From Tillus elongatus (taxonomy: Eukaryota > Arthropoda > Insecta > Coleoptera > Cleridae): a DNA stretch of 64,000 nucleotides. A program made the translations under genes and the position numbers. Shown here one piece after another: positions 57,331 through 64,000 of this stretch (position 1 is its first letter; the number at the start of each line of letters is the position of its first letter). Below the pieces are notes generated by a model. The model was not told the DNA's origin. It did no database searches and was given only the letters and a program-made list of their open reading frames with translations. The stretch is taken from assembly GCA_964006375.1 (NCBI GenBank), contig OZ023262.1, forward strand, positions 52,836,917 to 52,900,916, given 5' to 3'.

Positions 57331-58930
57331 CTCCTTCTCCCTGAACATCTGATGTGGTGCATTTTGATGTGTTTTTCCCTTCCCATGGCTTTCTAGTTAG
57401 GCAATCTGACCAGTATCTTTTAGGGTGAAGGGGGTGGTGCAATGTCTGTTTTCTGCAATATTTTTTTCTAAAACATGCTAGAGTTTCTCCTTTAAATTTG
57501 TGCAGGGGTGCATTCTGATGTAGTTTTGCTTTCCACTAGCATTTTATTTCTGTAAACTGGTGGTCTTTTGGGGAAGAAATGAGGGGATGGCCCTGTGTCC
57601 TCTTTTGATTTTTCTCGTAACATGCTTATAACCAGCCATGTATGCATAAACCACAAGAGAAATGTTGTGGTTTCAACCCCCAAAAAAAAGTTATGGGTCC
57701 TGGAGCAAATTAGGTTGCTGTGTGGGGTATACAAGATTGAAAGGAAGGAAGTGTAGCTGCAAAATGTGAAAAAAGCAGCTTATAGGAAGAAGTCCAACTA
57801 AGTTGATTTTTTGGGAATGGTCTGCTTAACCACAACTACATATTAACGTGATTATAATAGAATATGGCATAAAAACAGTTGTACATACCTTAATAAAGTA
57901 AAACAGTGTGGTATATTTCGTTTTTAAAAACCTTTCAATGATAAACGCAATTAAAATGTTTCGATTTGCAACAAAAACGTATATTTTTGTAGCTGAGGTT
58001 ATGACTGTTGTTTTGTTGACATGATAGGCGTTGTTGTCAGTTTCGAAGCTATTACTTGTTACTGGGGGGATGTCAGGTCAGGTCAAGGTCAGATCAGGCA
58101 GGCCGATAGAGCAATAAGCACTGTCCAGCAGTGCATTCATTCAATGTGGAAACGCTGCTGAAAATTGACAGTTCGGAACGTGAAATTGGTGCATTTTTGG
58201 AATTTCATTTCTCAATTATTCTGTTATTTCTGGTTTTTCCGTAAAATTTTTTCCGGATTATAAATCTATGTTACATACACTTTCTTGTGGTGTGCGCCGT
58301 TTTGCTAGATTCCAGTTGCGGTTAAGTCGACCGTCCTCGATTTTTTCAAATTCTGCATTTGTTTCTTTTGAATATTCTTCCCCACCTAGCACCCCATTTC
58401 GCTACGGCTTCTGTTACTTTCATGAGGGCTGATAACCAAAATAATTTCTCTTGTGGCTGATGCATACAGTGGTTCTAAACATGTTTCTCGTGAAATAATC
58501 TGCAAATTTACCATGATTTTTTCCATCTTGAAGCAGTGCATTGTTGCCAGGTTTATAATTTTAGATGTAATATAAAGAAATATCCCTTTACATTAATTAT
58601 AATCGCGTTTTCAAATGTGTTTAAAACCTAGTAGTAAGTAAAATGTTTGTTTATACTTTTAGAAAACTTTCGCTCACAAAACTAGATCATTAGGTATGAC
58701 TCCTTGTGATTTTTTGTTGCAAAATCTTTAAGGAGCTTGTACTTAACACCAGTTTTTTTATAGCGATTTTGGACTAAAAAATTAGGACATCTAAATCAAC
58801 TGTAAGACTATTGAAAATGTTTAATCTACAAAGATAATACACTTATTTTGCTAAAAACAAAAATGGTACACAAGTTGCTTTCATATACAGTGTGTAACAG
58901 TCAAATTGAATAAATTCAGTATCTCAATTA
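57331..58930. other. Intron without a clear gene; worn repeat pieces
   Basis: Contains a worn foldback left arm at 57640-57790 (gcataaaccacaagagaaat, ttatgggtcctggagcaaat), an aggtca-rich stretch at 58070-58110 (gtcaggtcaggtcaaggtca) followed by gagcaataagcactgtccag, which also occurs at 28329. Otherwise no features. Confidence 0.5.
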
Positions 58931-58940
58931 TTGTGCATAT

Positions 58941-59990
58941 ACAGGGTGATTTATACCAGAAGGCGAAAAATTAAAATTCGAGTTCCAAATTGAATTATAA
59001 GCAGAAAATTAGGAATATTTTTTTTCCAATTGACCTTTGTTTCAGAGATATCGTGGTTCAAACTTTTGATAGGTTAATTAGTAGCCCATAACAAAACTTC
59101 ATTTAATCACTGAACTATTCACTGGAACCAAAATAATGACTTCAAATTATACTCAATGTTCGAAAAGTCCACCGCCAGCTGCGATGCAAGCCTGGCAATG
59201 CAAAACTAATGAATTATAAACTACAGCAAAACCGTGTTTGTTTTAAATTTCAAGTGCCACATTCATAATCCTTTCACGTAATTGATTCCCATTGTGAATT
59301 TCCACTGCATAAACTAGTTGGTGACCACAGAAGTAGAAATCCACTGGATTTAGATCCGCTGACCTAGCAGGCCACTGAACTGGGCCACGACTACCGACCC
59401 ACCTTCCATTAAAATGGGTCTTCATTCTACAACAACCCTAGCAAATGTGGTGGCGCACCATCGTCTTGATACATCATATTACGCAATGCAAGTGCAACAT
59501 CTGTTAATAACTCATTTAAGTGATTGTCCAAAAAATCTAAGTAGGATGCAGCTTTTAGACGATGCGGCAGAATTTGCATTGGCAGTAGACGACCGTTAAA
59601 ATCTCGCAACATGTGTTGATTGAAAATCTATGTTGAAAACGATGTCTCCTAAATGCTTGAGGATTCTGCAATGACCATACATGCTGATTGTGACAATTAT
59701 TCATACCATCTCTGCTGAAAATAGATTCTTTGGACCACAAAATGGAACAGATAAAAGTAGGATATTGCCCATACTGTTCGAAAAGCAATCGCGCAAATGC
59801 CAATCTTTGTGCTTCATCTCCTGGTTGTAAGTGATCAACACGCTGGTGATGGTAAGTCTGTCAAAGATGTAGATGTTTTGAGAAACTTGCAGAAGGGTGG
59901 AAATTTTCCTACTACTAAACCTGGAGCGTCAAACACTGCATCAATTACTTCTTCCTTTGCATGTCGGCATATTCTTCATTGCTGAACTGC
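58941..59990 (-). pseudogene. Second mariner-like transposase (DUF4817 type), one end present
   Basis: The left terminus cagggtgatttataccagaa is preceded by TA. The minus strand from about 59810 encodes FARLLFEQYGQYPTFICSIL, WSKESIFSRDGMNNCHNQHV, then PHRLKAASYLDFLDNHLNEL, YQDDGAPPH (second catalytic Asp) and RWVGSRGPVQWPARSADLNP VDFYF (third). The position of the first catalytic Asp (usual xFTDEAxF) reads WSKESIF, so it is lost. The other terminus is missing; family H begins at 60006. Confidence 0.8.
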
Positions 59991-60005
59991 ATTTTTCACG
60001 AAATT

Positions 60006-61250
60006 TTAGTGAATTTTCTTTAAAAAATTCACTAATGAGGAGATCCCGACTTTTGAATTTTGAAAAAATTTCTTCAAATGAGCGCTAATTAGGACCCCCA
60101 GAACACATATCCGGGGTCAGTTTGCATTTTTATATGTTAGATAGGTTCGTTAGCGAGGAAAATCTGCCCAGGTTTTCCGGGAAAATTTTGTATTTTCTTT
60201 CAAAAAAAATATTATATCTCCGGAATTAACAAAGTATGTGCAACCAAATTCGGTACGCGGGTTTATGTCCTTATAGGTAAGTTACCTACCGAAATTTAGC
60301 TCTGTAGGTCAAAAGACAAAAAAGTTATAGGCATTTGAAGAAAAATAAATTGGGGTTTTCCTCAAAACGTCAAAGTTGCGATCTAAAAAAATTCTTCAAA
60401 TGAACACTATTGAGCACCCTTGGAACCCAAATCCGAGGTCGGTTTCAGACTGTATATGTCAAAATCGGCAACATCTAGGCAACTAATTTGAATCTAATAT
60501 GAGCTATGGAAATCAAATGTCTCAAGAAGGATGTTTTACAAACCCTGAAGTATAGTTTCAACCGTCATTGTCCTTCATTTTACTAAAATGTTTCCAGAAA
60601 ATTCATTTCAAATAGACTCTTTCCCTGATGCTTGGCAGTAGTCTTAGCTATAGAGTTTATCGTTTAATGGTATATAATTTTTGTCGAATTTTCGTAAAAA
60701 ATCAATAAAGCTCAATATATCCGTTATTATACAAGATATGAAAAAAAAATTATATATATTAATTATTGGGTGCCTTGAGCTACATCTTAAAAAAATATTT
60801 CTACAATCACAGACTGGCCCATAAGTGGTTGGTGATACAAATTTTCTTTTTTTTTTTTTAATCAAACATGCCTTGTGTTATTGCATTTTTGCATTTTCCA
60901 TCGAAATATAATGCATGTTTGTAAGAAAAGAAATTCTGGATGCAGCTAGTGCGTTATGGTAGCGAATTTTGATCAAATGCTTCATATTTGAATAGCCCAA
61001 TTTGCTATTAACCTATAAGGTTGACCAAGAAACGAGTTTTTCCGGGAACACTTTAAGTCTACTTTTGGAAATTTTTGTACATTTTCACACAATAAAGTTA
61101 TTTTTATGAAACATGGCACATTGCTTTTACTATATAGGTTATACTGATAACCAAAATTGATGCCTGCTTTCTTAAAAAGGAAACACACATATTTGCAATA
61201 AAAACATTTTAATGAAAATTCACCACCATAACACACTTGCTGCGTCCAGA
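60006..61250 (-). repeat. Family H, copy 9, without TA tract
   Basis: Inverse orientation, from the hairpin end (tagtgaattttctttaaaaa … ttcactaatgaggagatccc) to the inverse start cacacttgctgcgtccag at 61250. It matches copy 5 in layout, including the long variant, but tatatgttagataggttcgt stands where the TA tract should be. The last 320 bp (60934-61250) has the ctggatgcagc start as well and forms a MITE-like unit with inverted ends. Confidence 0.88.
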
Positions 61251-61502
61251 GTTTTATATAATACTTAACTATGTGAGAACTGTCAACAATAATAAATGAG
61301 TATTTTGTTTCGGAGCATTATCTACTACAATAGGATATGGGTTTTACAAGTGGCAGATTTAACGAACTTTTCATTTAACGAGCAAATTTTATTGATTTGA
61401 ATGGACTTGTGTAAGAGACAATATTAAAATGTTTCTGATTTAATGAGACTACTTTTTAGGTGATTTCAGTTTTAGCGAGGTAATTCTGACCTGTTCACAT
61501 TT

Positions 61503-61620
61503 TAGTGAATTTTTATTTAAAAAAATTCACTAATAGAGAGGTATCGATGGTGAGACTTTGCAAAAAAAATTTCAAATGAGCGCGAACTAGGCCCCTGCGA
61601 CCGATATCCGGGGTCAGGTC

Positions 61621-61715
<95 letters not shown>

Positions 61716-61987
61716 CAATAACTCAGAAAATAATGTGCCGATTTTGATGAAATTTGGTAAGAAGTAGCCTCCTTTTGTAAATGGCCTGAATAAATGTGTT
61801 AGCTGTGAAAATCGGCCATTTTTTTTCTGGTAGAGTTTGAGTTTTTCCTGTAAAACGTATACTATATACCAAAATTCAGATCTCTTAGTTAAAAGAAAAC
61901 AAAGTTATAATCATTTAATGAAAAAAAAAATCGCGATTTGAAATATTTTTTGAAAATTCGCTACCGTAACGCACTTGCTGCGTACAG
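61503..61987 (-). repeat. Family H, copy 10, (TA)n at 61623-61712
   Basis: Inverse orientation with hairpin end, gcgcgaactaggcccctgcg, a 90-bp TA tract, shortened core and the inverse start ctaccgtaacgcacttgctg. A second, worn inverse start (ctaccataacacactgtctg) ends at 62115, 31 bp before NOL11 exon 3. Confidence 0.85.
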
Positions 61988-62146
61988 CTATATACCAAAA
62001 CTCAGATCTCTTAAGTTAAAAGAGAAAAAGGTGTAAGCATTTAATGAAAAGAAATTCCATCATTTGAAATATTTTTATGAAAACACGCTACCATAACACA
62101 CTGTCTGCGTCTAGGTTTTAAATTAACGTGTTTTTTTTCTTTTCAG

Positions 62147-62504
62147 TTCACTTATCAGATACACACTTTGTTCTCATGTAACGGACAAACTTTTCTTCTC
62201 TTTAAAAATGGTGTTATTCTACCACTGCAAACAGCAATTGAGTCGAGGAAAGAATTAGACATAGAGCCTGTCATTGGGGATGAAGAACATATAAAAGATG
62301 TTCTATATGCTGCTGTTAAAGAAGAGGTATATGTAGGCCTGCTGGTAGAAAATAATGCAGGGAAAATCTATTTGCTATGGACAATTCACAATGAAGAGAC
62401 GGAGACTAAAAAATGGTGCAAAGTATTGTTAGAACGAGACTGTTTAGAGCTTAATGGATATGTTTTCCATACAGAAAGGGGTTTTCTTCATTTCCTCACT
62501 TTGT
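62147..62504 (+). CDS. NOL11: NOL11-like nucleolar protein, exon 3
   Basis: Acceptor tctttttcag-like (ttttcttttcag|t), donor ttgt|gtaagt, leaving phase 1. Encodes FTYQIHTLFSCNGQTFLLFK, NGVILPLQTAIESRKELDIE, later KIYLLWTIHNEETETKKWCK and NGYVFHTERGFLHFLTL. It corresponds to human [22 protein letters not shown]. The rest of the protein, including the helical C-terminus, lies beyond 64000. Family-H copies end 160 bp upstream (with a further partial end 31 bp away) and start 75 bp downstream. Confidence 0.9.
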
Positions 62505-62579
62505 GTAAGTATTATTTATGGAACATTAATGACAGCTTAAATTGTTTACCTTCTTAATAGTTCTTGATGGAAAAAAAGT

Positions 62580-63321
<742 letters not shown>

Positions 63322-63799
63322 GCTTACTTCCTGACCAAAAGCGCAATGGGTTATTAATTTAAATAGTTATAGTTTCAATACTTAAAATGTGGTATAGTTG
63401 CATTTAACCCATTATTTCTCATGTACTTAATTGAGTACACCACAGAAAATGTATGTGTGGTATCATATAGCTGTTGACAGATGACATATATTATTAAAAG
63501 TCGATAGATCTAATGAATTGTTTTCCATAGTAGGCTCATAGATATTTTAGCAGAATTGACAAATAACTGCTTGTTGCTCAGTTTTCATGACCATTACGTA
63601 CATTCCCTTGTCTAATTCTTGCCTGAAAGTTAATAATCCTGCGAAAAAACTATTTTTGGTATTATGACGGTGTCCATCTATGTTTTTAGCTTGTAGTGAC
63701 TGTACTTGAGCTTTGAGTGTTGTTTCAGAGTATAAACATATGCAAAATATTGTAAGTAGAAATTTCTTACTGTACTCATTTGAATACATTGGGTTGATA
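63322..63799. other. No feature recognised
   Basis: NOL11 intron 3. Minus-strand frame 63861-63547 shows no recognisable motif. Confidence 0.4.
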
Positions 63800-64000
63800 C
63801 TAGAGGTGTGCGGAGCTTCGAGATTTCGAACCGGACCTTCGGTTGGAAAATATGTTCTCACTAGCGATGTTGAAGTAGTTCGAAGTTCGAAATATGTAAT
63901 TCTCCAAAATAGTTCGAAGTTCGTTGCACAAAAATACTTCGAAATTTAATTTTACAGGCATTGAATGCTGCCAAAGGTAGCGAAATTGCGGCCACGTTAA
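63800..64000 (+). mobile_element. Possible hAT-type MITE, left end only
   Basis: Starts tagaggtgtgcggagcttcg and continues with repeated ttcgaa words (agttcgaagttcgaaat). A TAGxGxTGTGC-like start with TTCGAA repeats is common in insect hAT MITEs. The other end is past the window. Confidence 0.4.

Overview
This is a transposon-saturated, AT-rich stretch of an animal genome, most likely an insect. The evidence is split genes with GT-AG introns of 6-17 kb, BEL/Pao, gypsy-type, jockey, I-type and RTE-type retroelements, hAT and DUF4817-type mariner transposons, tRNA-derived SINEs and long (TA)n tracts. No bacterial or viral gene organisation is present. Species cannot be fixed from the sequence.

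Two host genes can be recognised, both on the + strand. (1) The last five coding exons of an acid sphingomyelinase (SMPD1-type): 8992-9186, 16214-16384, 23429-23609, 30202-30392 and 47491-47659. They carry the second half of the metallophosphoesterase domain and the Cys-rich C-terminal domain; splice phases join perfectly. The 38 kb they span is inflated by transposons. (2) The first three coding exons of a NOL11-like nucleolar protein (54224-54355, 54481-54645, 62147-62504); the gene runs off the right edge. The two genes are tandem, 6.6 kb apart.

Layout. 1-8830: minus-strand retroelement remnants, including a jockey-type LINE split by a BEL/Pao element that has lost its reverse transcriptase. 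9.2-12.4 and 21.0-23.3 kb: two related blocks of foldback and MITE-like units. 16.43-19.74 kb: a 3.3-kb mariner-like element with ~600-bp terminal inverted repeats 46 bp downstream of an exon. 22.4-28 kb: consecutive copies of a (TA)n-bearing repeat family (called family H here), one nested in a LINE. 31.4-39.5 kb: an I-type LINE broken by a 5.5-kb insertion that holds a solo LTR, an RTE tail and a non-autonomous hAT with an 8-bp target duplication. 39.6-47.4 kb: a degraded hAT transposon containing two LINEs, one of them carrying a family-H insertion. 48.4-57.3 kb: a hAT MITE with a nested hairpin element, a 141-bp tandem array, a ~3.6-kb palindrome and, inside NOL11 intron 2, a 2.2-kb foldback structure carrying SINEs in inverted orientation. 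58.9-63.3 kb: a mariner fragment and family-H copies pressed against both sides of NOL11 exon 3.

The most unusual signals are: family H, whose design resembles non-autonomous Helentron/DINE-1 elements; two LINE-capturing repeats with the same breakpoints; a hairpin element whose two copies both have perfect 12-bp target duplications; the very large palindromes; and inverted family-H copies flanking NOL11 exon 3. All family names come from reading the sequence by eye, without database searches.
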